A stretch of 48,108 nt of DNA from positions 1 through 48,108 of the forward strand of contig CAJWPI010000011.1 of the NCBI GenBank assembly GCA_913045055.1. Direction: 5' to 3'. Position numbers and translations under genes: made by a program. The DNA is from an uncultured Gammaproteobacteria bacterium (GTDB taxonomy: Bacteria; Pseudomonadota; Gammaproteobacteria; Magnimaribacterales; Magnimaribacteraceae). The notes beneath the pieces are model-generated. The model was not told where the DNA came from. It made no database searches and saw only the letters and a program-made list of their open reading frames with translations. This document shows, one piece after another, positions 24,775 to 34,081 of this stretch. Position 1 is the first letter of the stretch; each line of letters starts with the position of its first letter.

Positions 24775-26203
24775 AGTTTGAATAGCCTACAACAGCCTTA
24801 GTTTCTAGGAATTCCTCAAAACCAAACGGTCCCCATTCTCTTCCGTTTCCAGATTGTTTATATCCTCCAAAGGGTGCAGTAAAGTCTGCCTGGGCTCCAT
24901 TAATTGAAACACTTCCTGCTCTTATTCTGTTTGCAATTTTCTTAGCCCTTTCTGTATCTCCAGAAGATACATAACCATAAAGACCATAGTCAGTATCGTT
25001 AGCAATAGTCACCGCTTCTTCTTCATCTTTGTAGGGTAATATAGATAGTACTGGTCCAAATATTTCTTCTCGAGCTATCGTCATATCATTATTAACTTTA
25101 GCAAAGACTGTTGGTCGCACATAATATCCAGCATTCAATCCATCTGGTTTTCCAGGACCCCCTGTAACAAGTTCAGCACCTTCTTCTATTCCTTTTTCTA
25201 TAAGGCCTTGAATCTTATTAAACTGAACTTCACTTACAACAGGGCCTATTGCTGTATCTTCACCAAAAGGATCACCTACTTTAGTAGACTCAGCTGCTTT
25301 TCTAGCAATTTCTTTTGCTTCGTCGTGTCTTGATTCTGGAACCAGCATTCTAGTTGGAGCGTTACATGATTGCCCACTATTTAAAAAACAGTGACTAGCT
25401 CCTCCAGTAACAGCAGCTTCAAAATCTGCATCATCTAGAATAATATTTGCGGATTTTCCTCCTAATTCTTGAGACACTCTTTTAACTGAATCTGCTGCCC
25501 CTTTAGCTACACTTATTCCAGCTCGAGTAGAACCAGTAAATGACATCATATCTATACCAGCATGGGAAGACATAGCCTCTCCCACAGTAGGGCCATCACC
25601 ATTTACCATATTAAAAACTCCCTTTGGAACTCCTGCTTCATGGAGTACTTCTGTAAAAAGGATAGCATTTAAAGGCGCTATTTCAGTTGGTTTAAGAACC
25701 ATAGTGCATCCTGCAGCTAAAGCAGGAGCAACTTTGCATGAAATTTGGTTTATAGGCCAGTTCCATGGCGTTATCATTCCAACAACTCCAATTGGCTCTT
25801 TTCTTATTAAAGTTTTACCTTTAGTTTCTTCCCACTCAAAGTTTTGAAGTATCTCAATTGCTTGAGAAAAATGACCCAACCCAGTTGCAGCTTGTGCTGC
25901 TTTCGAGAGTGAAAGAGGAGCGCCCATTTCATTAGAAATTGTTTCTGCTATTTCATCATATCTTGATTGGTATACCTCAACTATTTTTTGAAGTAAAGCA
26001 AGTCTATCCTCTACAGAAGTCACACTAAATGAATTAAAAGCTTCCTGTGCAGCTGATACTGCCTTATCAACATCAGCAGAAGATCCTAATGCTATTTTAG
26101 CAATGACTTCTTCATTTGAAGGGTTAATAACTTCGTATGAATTTACACCTTCTACAGGGTCTACCCATTCACCATTTATGTAAAATTGATTATAAGTCTT
26201 CAT
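24773..26203 (-). CDS. NAD(P)-dependent aldehyde dehydrogenase
   Basis: The 476-aa protein is a typical ALDH: VGMITPWNWPINQISCKVAP, KPTEIAPLNA, FTGSTRAGISVA, the catalytic Glu in VSQELGGKSAN, the nucleophilic Cys in FLNSGQSCNAPTRM, and EEIFGPVLSILPY. It oxidises an aldehyde to the acid, with an unknown substrate. A strong TAAGGAGTAA ribosome site precedes the ATG at 26203. It lies downstream of the carboxyltransferase gene on the same strand with 67 nt between them, and it converges on the steroid operon. Confidence 0.93.
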   Translation of the reverse strand: MKTYNQFYINGEWVDPVEGVNSYEVINPSNEEVIAKIALGSSADVDKAVSAAQEAFNSFSVTSVEDRLALLQKIVEVYQSRYDEIAETISNEMGAPLSLSKAAQAATGLGHFSQAIEILQNFEWEETKGKTLIRKEPIGVVGMITPWNWPINQISCKVAPALAAGCTMVLKPTEIAPLNAILFTEVLHEAGVPKGVFNMVNGDGPTVGEAMSSHAGIDMMSFTGSTRAGISVAKGAADSVKRVSQELGGKSANIILDDADFEAAVTGGASHCFLNSGQSCNAPTRMLVPESRHDEAKEIARKAAESTKVGDPFGEDTAIGPVVSEVQFNKIQGLIEKGIEEGAELVTGGPGKPDGLNAGYYVRPTVFAKVNNDMTIAREEIFGPVLSILPYKDEEEAVTIANDTDYGLYGYVSSGDTERAKKIANRIRAGSVSINGAQADFTAPFGGYKQSGNGREWGPFGFEEFLETKAVVGYSN

Positions 26204-26270
26204 GTTTCTTACTCCTTAATAAAAAAACAAAAATATGATGCAAGTATATCTAGCAAAGTATGTTCTGTCT

Positions 26271-27812
26271 CTATTTAGCTGTCAAAACTTTAGCTTTCAA
26301 TTGAGGTTGTATTCTTTCAACCCATTCCCTTAGATAAGCACTTGTTTCTCTTGGGTCTATTATTTCATGAACAGAAAAACTTTCTGCTCTTGGAAAAGGA
26401 TTCTGCTGTTTACTCATCTTTTTTTCTATTTCTTTTCTTTTAACTTCAGGATTATCCGAGGCTTCTATTTCCTTCTTAAATGCTACAGCTACTCCTCCTT
26501 CAAGAGGTAGGGGCCCAGATTCTGCTGAAGGCCATGCTAATACGTAACCATTTGGTCCGTAGTGAGCTGCTGCAGCAACTCCAAAAGATTTTCTTATCAT
26601 TATGGTTGCCCAAGGCACTTCAGTCTCTGCTACAGCAAGAACAGCCTCTGCTCCATGAAGTATAGTTGCTTCTAGTTCTGCATCAGATCCTATTAGAAAT
26701 CCCGGTTCATCTACCAGACTAATTATTGGTAAATGAAAAGTGTTACAAAGCTTAACAAATCTAGTTGTTTTCCTGGCACCTTGAGCTGACATAGATCCAG
26801 CATAAAAATTAGAATCATTTGCTAAGACTCCAACAGCATAGCCATCTATACGCGCAAATCCAGTTATTATTCCCCTTCCAAAGAACTTAGTCATTTCAAA
26901 GAAAGAGTTGTTATCTACTATCGAGTTAATTATTTCTCTCATTTCATAAGATTTTTTTCTATCCTTAGGAATGATATCCATAAGGATGTCTTGGTTATCT
27001 TTTTTATTATCATACGCCTTACCTCTTGGAGTTAACTCATGAACACTCTGAGGAAAATAAGACAAGAAATTTTTAATTTGCATGAATGCGTCTTTTTCGG
27101 TTTCAGCTACATTATCTGTAACTCCATTCATGCTGTGGATATGAGAACCACCTAGTTCTTCTTTTGTTATTTTTTTCCCAAATGCCCTTTCTACTATGGC
27201 TGGTCCTGCTACTAAAATTTGGGCTGTTTTTTTAGTCATAATCCTAAAATGAGAAGAAACAAATCTGGCTGCAGGTAAACCAGCAACAGGACCTAAAGCC
27301 GCAGATATAACAGGAACTTCTCGGAGGCTATCTGCAATAGATTTAAATCTAGATTTAGAAAAAACTGGATCCCCTCCATAACCACCTTTTTTCTTACTAG
27401 TTCCAGCTACCGAGCCTCCACCACCTTCATGCAACCGGATAAGAGGCACTTTATAATTAATAGCTAATTCCTCTGTATAAACACTTTTTCTTAATCCTGC
27501 AGGGTTAGGAGAACCTCCACGTACAGTAAAATCTTCTCCTCCAATAATTACTTGTCTTTTGTTTATCTTAGCGAATCCTAAGATAAAATTAGCAGGCACA
27601 ACTGATTTTATTTGCCCCTTTTCATCTTTTTCTGAGTAACCAGCTATTTCTCCTTGTTCTCTAAAAGAGCCTTTATCAGCTAATTTATCTATTCTTTCTC
27701 TTAGTGTCAGCCTGCCTTTTGCATGTTGAAGAGAAATTGCTTCTCTTCCTCCTTGCCTTTTTGCTAATTTCTTTCTTAGCTTTATTTCATCTGTTTCTTT
27801 CTTCCAATTCAT
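26271..27812 (-). CDS. Acyl-CoA carboxylase carboxyltransferase (beta) subunit
   Basis: The 513-aa protein carries both carboxyltransferase halves: an N-half with RLHEGGGGSVAG, ALGPVAGLPAARFVSSHF and AGPAIVERAFGKKITKEELGG, and a C-half with FFGRGIITGFARIDGYAVGV, KTTRFVKLCNTFHLPIISLVDEPGF and GPNGYVLAWPSAESGPLPLEGG. It belongs to the propionyl-/methylcrotonyl-CoA carboxylase beta family and moves CO2 from carboxybiotin to an acyl-CoA. No biotin carboxylase or biotin carrier gene lies nearby, so the partner must be elsewhere. Propionyl-CoA from steroid breakdown is a conceivable substrate, but the family is too broad to choose. Confidence 0.88.
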   Translation of the reverse strand: MNWKKETDEIKLRKKLAKRQGGREAISLQHAKGRLTLRERIDKLADKGSFREQGEIAGYSEKDEKGQIKSVVPANFILGFAKINKRQVIIGGEDFTVRGGSPNPAGLRKSVYTEELAINYKVPLIRLHEGGGGSVAGTSKKKGGYGGDPVFSKSRFKSIADSLREVPVISAALGPVAGLPAARFVSSHFRIMTKKTAQILVAGPAIVERAFGKKITKEELGGSHIHSMNGVTDNVAETEKDAFMQIKNFLSYFPQSVHELTPRGKAYDNKKDNQDILMDIIPKDRKKSYEMREIINSIVDNNSFFEMTKFFGRGIITGFARIDGYAVGVLANDSNFYAGSMSAQGARKTTRFVKLCNTFHLPIISLVDEPGFLIGSDAELEATILHGAEAVLAVAETEVPWATIMIRKSFGVAAAAHYGPNGYVLAWPSAESGPLPLEGGVAVAFKKEIEASDNPEVKRKEIEKKMSKQQNPFPRAESFSVHEIIDPRETSAYLREWVERIQPQLKAKVLTAK

Positions 27813-27819
27813 ATTTCTT

Positions 27820-27896
27820 TGGTGCCCCGTTCAGGATTTGAACCTGAGGCCTCTGGATTAGGAATCCAGCGCTCTATCCGACTGAGCTAACGGGGC
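27820..27896 (-). tRNA. tRNA-Arg (CCT anticodon)
   Basis: Read on the minus strand, the acceptor GCCCCGT pairs with ACGGGGC. The D-arm is AGCTCAGTCGGATAGAGC, the anticodon stem CTGGA/TCCAG encloses a loop with CCT, and the T-arm is AGGTTCAAATCCT. CCA is encoded. It sits 7 nt upstream of the carboxyltransferase gene start and ahead of it on the same strand. Confidence 0.97.
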
Positions 27897-27937
27897 TTCT
27901 TTAACATTATATTTCATAGATGGAAGCAATTATTTGA

Positions 27938-28438
27938 TTAAACTTGGGTAGGATTAGTTTCTCCAGCATAAACTATTTTTGGATCGAACACCTTTTCTTT
28001 TTCTAAGAATTTTAGTTTAGTAGAAGATTTATTCCCTTTACTTACAGCCCTATAGAAACAAGATTTATATCCAACATGGCAGCTTGCTCCTAGCCCTTGT
28101 ACTTCTACCTTTAGCCAAACTGCATCTTGATCATCATCTATTAAAATTTCTTTTACTTTATGTATCATTCCACTAGAAGATCCTTTTTTCCAAAGTTTTT
28201 TTCTACTTCTACTCCAATAATGACCTTGACCTGATTTGATTGTTTTCTCTAAAGATTCAGTGTTCATATATGCATGCATTAGAACTTCTTTAGAACTGTA
28301 GTCAGTAATGATGCAAGGTATTAAACCCTTTTGGTCGAATTTTGGAGATAGTAACTCCCCTTCTTCTACTTGATAAATATTCTCTCTAGGTGCAAAAATA
28401 GATTTTTTCAACTTCTTTTCCTCATGATTTATAGGCAA
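27938..28438 (-). CDS. hisI: Phosphoribosyl-AMP cyclohydrolase
   Basis: The 166-aa protein holds the HisI signature: LIPCIITDYSSKEVLMHAYM, GQGHYWSRSRKKLWKKG, the aspartate cluster IDDDQDAVWLKVEV that binds metal, and a Cys pair GASCHVGYKSCFYR for zinc. It opens the adenine ring of phosphoribosyl-AMP in histidine synthesis. There is no fused HisE pyrophosphatase domain and no other his gene nearby. The extra N-terminal 25 residues are charged and probably unstructured. It is divergent from the ccm operon. Confidence 0.92.
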   Translation of the reverse strand: MPINHEEKKLKKSIFAPRENIYQVEEGELLSPKFDQKGLIPCIITDYSSKEVLMHAYMNTESLEKTIKSGQGHYWSRSRKKLWKKGSSSGMIHKVKEILIDDDQDAVWLKVEVQGLGASCHVGYKSCFYRAVSKGNKSSTKLKFLEKEKVFDPKIVYAGETNPTQV

Positions 28439-28472
28439 TATTCTAAATTAAATAGGGTTTAAGGTTAATAGT

Positions 28473-28496
28473 ATATGTACCTTTAATATGTACCTT
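28473..28496. repeat. Tandem 13-nt direct repeat in the hisI/ccmA divergent region
   Basis: ATATGTACCTT occurs at 28473-28483 and again at 28486-28496, a 13-nt period, in the 113-nt gap between divergent hisI and ccmA. It could be a regulator site for either promoter. No known factor is recognised. Confidence 0.4.
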
Positions 28497-28551
28497 ACAT
28501 ATAGACATGCAATAAACTTTGTTAAAATAAAGGAATTATTATGTAAAAGTA

Positions 28552-29172
28552 GTGTCAGAATTGCTCAAAACAAAAAATCTCACTTGTAAAAGATCTGAAA
28601 AGATCATCATAAATAATTTAAATTTTGCAATACCTCAGGGTAAGAATGTAGAAGTCATAGGATCTAATGGTTCAGGAAAGACTACTCTTCTTAGAGCTTT
28701 GCTTGGTTTAGTTCCCGAAACAGAAGGAGAGATATTATGGCATGGGAAAAACATAAAGCAGGTAGAAAATAATTTTTACAAATCTTGTTTTTATCAAGGC
28801 CATAAACTAGGAATTAAAAAATCTTTAACAGTCTTAGAAAATCTCAAACATCCCAATTTTCCATTAATATCTAAAAAAGAGAAGCTTTATTCAGCAGCAA
28901 AGAAAGTTGGTATATCTGACCTAATGCATCGAGTATCTTCTAACTTATCTGTAGGACAAATTAAAAGAATAGCCTTAGCTAGATTATTGATATGTGATTT
29001 TGATTTATACCTCATTGATGAACCCTTTACTGCTCTTGATAATGAAGGGACTGATTTGATTCAATCTATCATAGCAGAGCTTAATAACAGAGGAAGTTCT
29101 TTCTTAGTAACTGGGCATAGAGAATCGGAATTAATATCCGATAAAATTTATCTGGGTGATACCGATGAATAA
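28552..29172 (+). CDS. ccmA: Heme exporter ATP-binding protein CcmA
   Basis: The 206-aa ABC ATPase has Walker A GSNGSGKTTLLRALLGL, the signature LSVGQIKRIALARLL, Walker B FDLYLIDEPFTALD and the switch His in VTGHRE. It powers the CcmABCD complex, which releases holo-CcmE from CcmC during cytochrome c maturation. The start is GTG. The end overlaps ccmB by 17 nt. It is the first gene of the ccm operon. Confidence 0.93.
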   Translation: MSELLKTKNLTCKRSEKIIINNLNFAIPQGKNVEVIGSNGSGKTTLLRALLGLVPETEGEILWHGKNIKQVENNFYKSCFYQGHKLGIKKSLTVLENLKHPNFPLISKKEKLYSAAKKVGISDLMHRVSSNLSVGQIKRIALARLLICDFDLYLIDEPFTALDNEGTDLIQSIIAELNNRGSSFLVTGHRESELISDKIYLGDTDE

Positions 29173-29845
29173 TAGATCTAATTTAACTCAATGGATGTTG
29201 CTTATATTAAAGAAAGATCTTTTATTGTCTTATAGAAGAGCAGCAACTTATATGACACCTTTGATATTTTTTTTAATAGTAGTGACCTTGTTTCCCTTAG
29301 CTTTGGGACCAGATAAATCTTTATTATCTACTTTATCTCCTGCCATTATTTGGGTGACAGCATTGTTAGCTTCTCTATTAGCAGTAGAAAGTATCTTTCA
29401 AGAAGATTATAGAGATGGGACTTTGGACTATTTCTTTATCAGCGGAGAACCTATTTTTATCTTGATATTTATAAAGGTTTTAGGTCACTGGATGGTAACT
29501 GGCGTACCCCTGCTGATTGCTGCTTTACTAAGTAGTTTAATTTTATTTATGTCAAAGGACATAATAATATCTTTATTTATAAGTCTCTTTTTAGGTTCTT
29601 TCTCGCTAAGTTTATTAGGTGCTTTAGGAGGAGCATTATCACTAGGCAGAAGTGCAATATTGTCTGCAATAATAGTTTTGCCTTTATCAGTCCCAATACT
29701 GTTACTGGGATCTGCAACTGTTTTCTCAGCTATAAACTATTCAGACTATTCTGTTTATCTTTTTTATATGGGAGCAATTTTATCCTTAGCGATCCCAGGA
29801 CTTTCTTTAGCTACAGTAGAAGCAATAAAATTAAACTATGAATAA
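29156..29845 (+). CDS. ccmB: Heme exporter membrane protein CcmB
   Basis: A 229-aa inner-membrane protein with six predicted membrane segments and the CcmB features FQEDYRDGTLDYFFISGEP, LGHWMVTGVPL and ALGGALSLGRSAILSAIIVLPLSVPILLLG. It is the permease partner of CcmA. Overlaps of 17 nt with ccmA and 8 nt with ccmC show tight coupling. Confidence 0.94.
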   Translation: MIPMNNRSNLTQWMLLILKKDLLLSYRRAATYMTPLIFFLIVVTLFPLALGPDKSLLSTLSPAIIWVTALLASLLAVESIFQEDYRDGTLDYFFISGEPIFILIFIKVLGHWMVTGVPLLIAALLSSLILFMSKDIIISLFISLFLGSFSLSLLGALGGALSLGRSAILSAIIVLPLSVPILLLGSATVFSAINYSDYSVYLFYMGAILSLAIPGLSLATVEAIKLNYE

Positions 29846-30590
29846 TCTTCTAACAAATTTACAAAAATGGATGATCTCCATGGGGTCTAGTCCTAGTATC
29901 TTTAGGTTTATTTCAACTATTTTCCCTTGGCTTTTCTTTTTTTCTATCTTGTTTTTAATGGGATCTCTTTTTTGGGGACTATTTTTAGCTCCGACAGACT
30001 ATAAACAAGGAGATGCTTATAGGATTATCTTTATTCACGTCCCATCAGCTATTTTGGGGCAATCAGGATATATTTTTATGGCTGTATTTGGTTTTATTTG
30101 TTTAGTTTGGAGAGTAAAAGTAGCTGGAATGATTGTAAGGTCAATAGCACCGGTAGGAGCTAGCTTTACCTTATTAGCATTAGTGAGTGGTTCCATATGG
30201 GGAAAACCTACCTGGGGGACTTGGTGGGTGTGGGATGCAAGATTAACCTCTACCTTGATATTGTTCTTTTTATATATTGCTATTATTTCCCTTTTCTCTG
30301 TTATAGAAAGTAAACAAAAAGCTGATAGGGCTGGTTCTATCTTAGCTTTGGTAGGTGTTGCGATCATTCCTATAATAAAAAAGTCTGTAGATTGGTGGCA
30401 AACTCTTCATCAAAGCTCTACCTTCAGTTTAAGTTCGTCTCCTTCAATGACAGCAGATATGTATTTACCATTGCTGTCTTGCGTATTAGCTTTTTATTTA
30501 ATTTTTCTAGTTATAGTATTGAGTAGAATGAAATTAGAGATTGTACAAAGAGAGAGATCGACTAATTGGGTAAAGGATTTTTATTCTTGA
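29838..30590 (+). CDS. ccmC: Heme delivery protein CcmC
   Basis: At 250 aa with about six membrane segments, it carries the heme-handling tryptophan-rich motif GKPTWGTWWVWDARLTS and conserved histidines before (FIHVPSA) and after (WWQTLHQSS) it, as expected for CcmC. It loads heme on CcmE at the periplasmic face. Confidence 0.95.
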   Translation: MNNLLTNLQKWMISMGSSPSIFRFISTIFPWLFFFSILFLMGSLFWGLFLAPTDYKQGDAYRIIFIHVPSAILGQSGYIFMAVFGFICLVWRVKVAGMIVRSIAPVGASFTLLALVSGSIWGKPTWGTWWVWDARLTSTLILFFLYIAIISLFSVIESKQKADRAGSILALVGVAIIPIIKKSVDWWQTLHQSSTFSLSSSPSMTADMYLPLLSCVLAFYLIFLVIVLSRMKLEIVQRERSTNWVKDFYS

Positions 30591-30595
30591 TCAAT

Positions 30596-30772
30596 ATGAA
30601 CAATTTAACTTTATATAATTTATTATTTATGGATGGACAAGGTCTGTTTGTATGGTCTGTATTCGTAGTTTTATTGTTTGTACTAATATGGAATTTATAT
30701 ATACCTTATAAGAAATTACAAAAAATAATATCTACAGACTTTTCTGATATTTCAGAAAGAGGAAAAAATTGA
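30596..30772 (+). CDS. ccmD: Heme exporter small subunit CcmD
   Basis: From the ATG at 30596 the product is 58 aa: a short periplasmic start (NNLTLYNLLFMDGQG), one membrane segment (VWSVFVVLLFVLIWNLYIPY) and a basic-to-acidic cytoplasmic tail. This is the CcmD layout. An upstream start within ccmC is possible but would add an unlikely extension. Its stop overlaps the ccmE start. Confidence 0.82.
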   Translation: MNNLTLYNLLFMDGQGLFVWSVFVVLLFVLIWNLYIPYKKLQKIISTDFSDISERGKN

Positions 30773-31194
30773 ACCCTATAAGAAAACAAAGAGTGTACGC
30801 TTTGGTCGCAATTCTTTTGGGAGTTTCTGTTGCTATATTTCTTGTGTTGAATGGACTAAAACAAAATCTAAATCTTTTCTATACACCTACCCAAGTAATT
30901 AAAGAAAATCTTCTAGAAGTTAATAAGTTAGCTAGAGTAGGAGGGATGGTTAAGGACAACTCTTTTACTGAACACACGAACTCCCTCATGAAGAGCTTTG
31001 AGATAACAGATTTTAATGAAAGTATTGTGGTTGTTTATAAAGGTATATTGCCTGATTTATTTTCTGAGGGCTCAGGAGTAGTTGTTCAAGGTATGTTAAC
31101 CGAAGAAGGTAGTTTTGAAGCTAGTGAAGTGCTAGCAAAGCACGATGAGAATTATATGCCTCCAGAGGTTGCAAAAACTCTAAAATATAAGTAA
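30769..31194 (+). CDS. ccmE: Periplasmic heme chaperone CcmE
   Basis: The 141-aa protein has an N-terminal membrane anchor (ALVAILLGVSVAIFLVLNGL), the TPTQVIKE and RVGGMVKD segments of the OB fold, and the heme-binding His in VLAKHDENYMPPEV, the site of covalent heme attachment. The start is TTG, overlapping the ccmD stop by 4 nt. Confidence 0.95.
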   Translation: MNPIRKQRVYALVAILLGVSVAIFLVLNGLKQNLNLFYTPTQVIKENLLEVNKLARVGGMVKDNSFTEHTNSLMKSFEITDFNESIVVVYKGILPDLFSEGSGVVVQGMLTEEGSFEASEVLAKHDENYMPPEVAKTLKYK

Positions 31195-33113
31195 TGATTC
31201 CAGAATTAGGGCATCTTTTTTTGATCAGTGCTTTGGTTTTAACTTTTGTCACTGGTTTTCTTCCTTATATTGGTGCAGTAATAGGAAGGCATATCTTTTT
31301 TAACTATGTATTTGCAATTTCTAAATTCAGTTTTCTTTTAATCTCCATTAGCTTAATTTGTCTCATTTACTCTTTTTTAGTAGATGATTTCTCGGTAATG
31401 TATGTTGCTTCAAATTCTAATACAAATCTCCCTTTTTATTACAAATTGACAGCAACTTGGGGAGCACATGAAGGCTCTCTATTGTTATGGATATTTTTTA
31501 TTGCGCTTTGGAAAGTTTTGTATTTAAGCAGAAATGGAAGCGAAGAAAATTTTAATATCATAGCTTTAACTATTATTAATCAGGTTGTTTTTACTTTCAT
31601 TGCATTTACTTTATTTACTTCAAACCCCTTTGAAAGAATCTTGCCTTTATCTCCTATACAAGGAAATGATTTAAACCCACTACTTCAAGATTTTGCTTTT
31701 ACTATTCACCCACCTCTGTTGTATTTAGGCTATTCAGGATTAGTAGTTCCTTTTGCTATGGCAGTTGCAGCAATGCTTACAGGCAATACAGATTCACTTT
31801 GGTGCAGATTTGCAAGACCCTGGGTATTGTTGTCTTCAGGTTTTTTAACATTAGGAATATCTGTAGGCAGCTGGTGGGCCTACTATGAACTTGGATGGGG
31901 TGGTTGGTGGTTTTGGGACCCAGTAGAAAATATGGCTTTTGTTCCATGGCTTGTTTCTGTAGCTCTAATTCATTCACTTATCACAAGTGAAAAAAGAGGC
32001 TTATATAGGAATTGGTCTTTGTTATTAAGTATTCTGGCTTTTGCAACAAGCTTACTTGGAACCTTTTTAGTTAGATCAGGAATCCTAACTTCTGTTCATG
32101 CTTTTGCTTTAGATCCAGAAAGAGGGGTCTTTATATTAGCAATATTTTTCTATTTTATCTGTGGTTCATTACTAATCTATTTTTTTAAGAATAGCAAAAT
32201 TAGAGAAGAAGCAACTTATAACATTTTGTCTAAAGAATTCGGCTTCCTATTAAATAATATTTTATTAGTCGTTCTTGCCTTATCTATACTATTTGGAACT
32301 ATTTTCCCTTTAATCTATGAAGCTATAAACGGTAGGCAAATATCTGTTGGAGCTCCTTATTTTGACTTTCTTATTATTCCTTTTGCACTAGGTTTATCTT
32401 TTCTACAAGGTTTAGGACTTTATTTAGGTTGGCATAGCACAAAGAGTTTTAATTTCTTGATTAGATTATTGGTTGAAACTTTTACTATTATGATAATCAT
32501 TTTTTTAGTTCTTTATTTCTTATTTGGAGAAGGAAATTTCTATCTTCTATTGTCTATCTTAGCTTTTAGCTGGATCTTATCAGGAACTATTCTAGATAAA
32601 CCCTTCAACTCTAAAACTTCAAAAGAGATTAGAGATTTCTTGTACTACAGAGCAGAGGTGATATTTGCTCATTTGGGTACAGCTTTTTTAATTCTAGGAG
32701 TTGGGGTAGTCTCTGCTTACTCAATGGAGACCGAGGTTTTACTTGCCCCTGGTGAAGAATTCAAATTAGGTGATTCAAAATTTACTTTTAAAGAAATAAA
32801 GACTAGAAAGGAACAAAATTATAATTCTACCCAAGCAAGGCTTTCTGTCTCTACTAACAATAGTTCATACGACTTAATAACGGAGAAAAGATATTATCCT
32901 TTTGCAAATCAAATGATGACTGAAGCAGGCATTAAAACACTTATCACTAAAGATTTTTATGTCACTTTAGGAGACGAACTTGGGGAAAAATATTCTTTTA
33001 GATTACAAATTAAGCCCTTTGTAAGGTGGATTTGGTTTGGAGCCCTCATGGTAGCTATAGGAACTTTTTTATCAGCATATAGACAAAGAAAGAGAAATGA
33101 AAAAATTACTTAA
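31194..33113 (+). CDS. ccmF: Cytochrome c heme lyase CcmF
   Basis: At 639 aa with many membrane segments it is full length. It contains the WWD domain (YELGWGGWWFWDPVENMAF), the TIHPPLLYLGYSG His motif, GTFLVRSGILTSVHAF and a C-terminal periplasmic region followed by a last membrane segment. CcmF ligates heme from CcmE to apocytochrome CxxCH motifs with CcmH. The start overlaps the ccmE stop by one base; the end overlaps ccmG by 17 nt. Confidence 0.97.
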   Translation: MIPELGHLFLISALVLTFVTGFLPYIGAVIGRHIFFNYVFAISKFSFLLISISLICLIYSFLVDDFSVMYVASNSNTNLPFYYKLTATWGAHEGSLLLWIFFIALWKVLYLSRNGSEENFNIIALTIINQVVFTFIAFTLFTSNPFERILPLSPIQGNDLNPLLQDFAFTIHPPLLYLGYSGLVVPFAMAVAAMLTGNTDSLWCRFARPWVLLSSGFLTLGISVGSWWAYYELGWGGWWFWDPVENMAFVPWLVSVALIHSLITSEKRGLYRNWSLLLSILAFATSLLGTFLVRSGILTSVHAFALDPERGVFILAIFFYFICGSLLIYFFKNSKIREEATYNILSKEFGFLLNNILLVVLALSILFGTIFPLIYEAINGRQISVGAPYFDFLIIPFALGLSFLQGLGLYLGWHSTKSFNFLIRLLVETFTIMIIIFLVLYFLFGEGNFYLLLSILAFSWILSGTILDKPFNSKTSKEIRDFLYYRAEVIFAHLGTAFLILGVGVVSAYSMETEVLLAPGEEFKLGDSKFTFKEIKTRKEQNYNSTQARLSVSTNNSSYDLITEKRYYPFANQMMTEAGIKTLITKDFYVTLGDELGEKYSFRLQIKPFVRWIWFGALMVAIGTFLSAYRQRKRNEKIT

Positions 33114-33624
33114 CTTGCTTCCATTAGCATTTTTTGCAGGTTTGGTTGTAACTCTTTTTTTCTTATTGGGAAAAGACAATGCTGAACTTAAGTCTGTAAT
33201 GATTGAAAAGAATTTTCCTTCTTTCTCTCTTTCAACTCTAGAGAATCCGAATGTTTATATAGATCAGACAAGTATCAAAAAATTACCGGCTTTGATAAAT
33301 GTATGGGCAACATGGTGTATTGCGTGCAGAGTAGAGCATCCTTTTTTGATGGAACTGAAAGACAAATCAATTATCTCTATTTATGGTCTGAATTATAAAG
33401 AACGAGATAATGGAGACAAAGCTAGAAAGCATTTAAGTAGGATTGGCAATCCTTACGAATTCAGTTTCTTTGATCCCAAAGGTAAACTAGCCATAGATCT
33501 AGGGGTTTATGGAGCTCCTGAAACATTCTTCATTGATAAGAATGGGTTAATCAAAATTAGACATGTGGGTCCTTTAACAGCAGATATTTGGGAAGAAAAA
33601 TTTAGTGCTTTACTAAAGAAATAA
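33097..33624 (+). CDS. ccmG: Thiol:disulfide interchange protein CcmG (DsbE)
   Basis: The 175-aa membrane-anchored thioredoxin-fold protein has the active site NVWATWCIACRVEHP, a LIKIRHVGPL cis-Pro-side region and GVYGAPETFFIDKNG. It reduces disulfides of apocytochrome c or CcmH in the periplasm. The active-site WCIAC differs slightly from the common WCPxC. Confidence 0.93.
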   Translation: MKKLLNLLPLAFFAGLVVTLFFLLGKDNAELKSVMIEKNFPSFSLSTLENPNVYIDQTSIKKLPALINVWATWCIACRVEHPFLMELKDKSIISIYGLNYKERDNGDKARKHLSRIGNPYEFSFFDPKGKLAIDLGVYGAPETFFIDKNGLIKIRHVGPLTADIWEEKFSALLKK

Positions 33625-33628
33625 TCCA

Positions 33629-34051
33629 ATGAAAGCCTTTTTTATTTACCTTAGTATTTTTATTTTCTGTAATTCTATATCAGGAGATAATTTTAAAGAG
33701 AGGTATTATTTTGATGACCCAGTAGACCAGCAAAGGTTTGTTAATTTATTAGAGGATCTTAGGTGTCCAAAATGCCAATCTTCTAACCTTTCTGGGTCCA
33801 ATGCCCCAATTGCTCAAGATTTAAAATTAGAAGTTTATAATCTCATTGTAGAAGGCAAATCAGATAAAGAAATAACTGAATTTCTTACAAGTAGGTACGG
33901 TAATTACATACTTTATAAACCTCCTTTAGAAGTAAATACTTTAATTTTATGGATGGGACCTTTTGTGTTCTTATTACTAATTTTAGCTATATTGTTTTAT
34001 CTTAGATCTTCGTCTAGAACTAGATTCAAGAATTCAAAAGATTTGAGATAA
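33629..34051 (+). CDS. ccmH: Cytochrome c maturation protein CcmH (CycL)
   Basis: The 140-aa product has a signal peptide, the LRCPKCQSSNLSGSNAPIA redox motif, a DKEITEFLTSRYGNYILYKPP helix region and one C-terminal membrane segment. It is the short CcmH that presents apocytochrome thiols to CcmF. The TPR part found fused in E. coli CcmH is a separate gene here. Confidence 0.95.
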   Translation: MKAFFIYLSIFIFCNSISGDNFKERYYFDDPVDQQRFVNLLEDLRCPKCQSSNLSGSNAPIAQDLKLEVYNLIVEGKSDKEITEFLTSRYGNYILYKPPLEVNTLILWMGPFVFLLLILAILFYLRSSSRTRFKNSKDLR

Positions 34052-34081
34052 GCCTATACAAAAAAATATTTACCAAAACTA

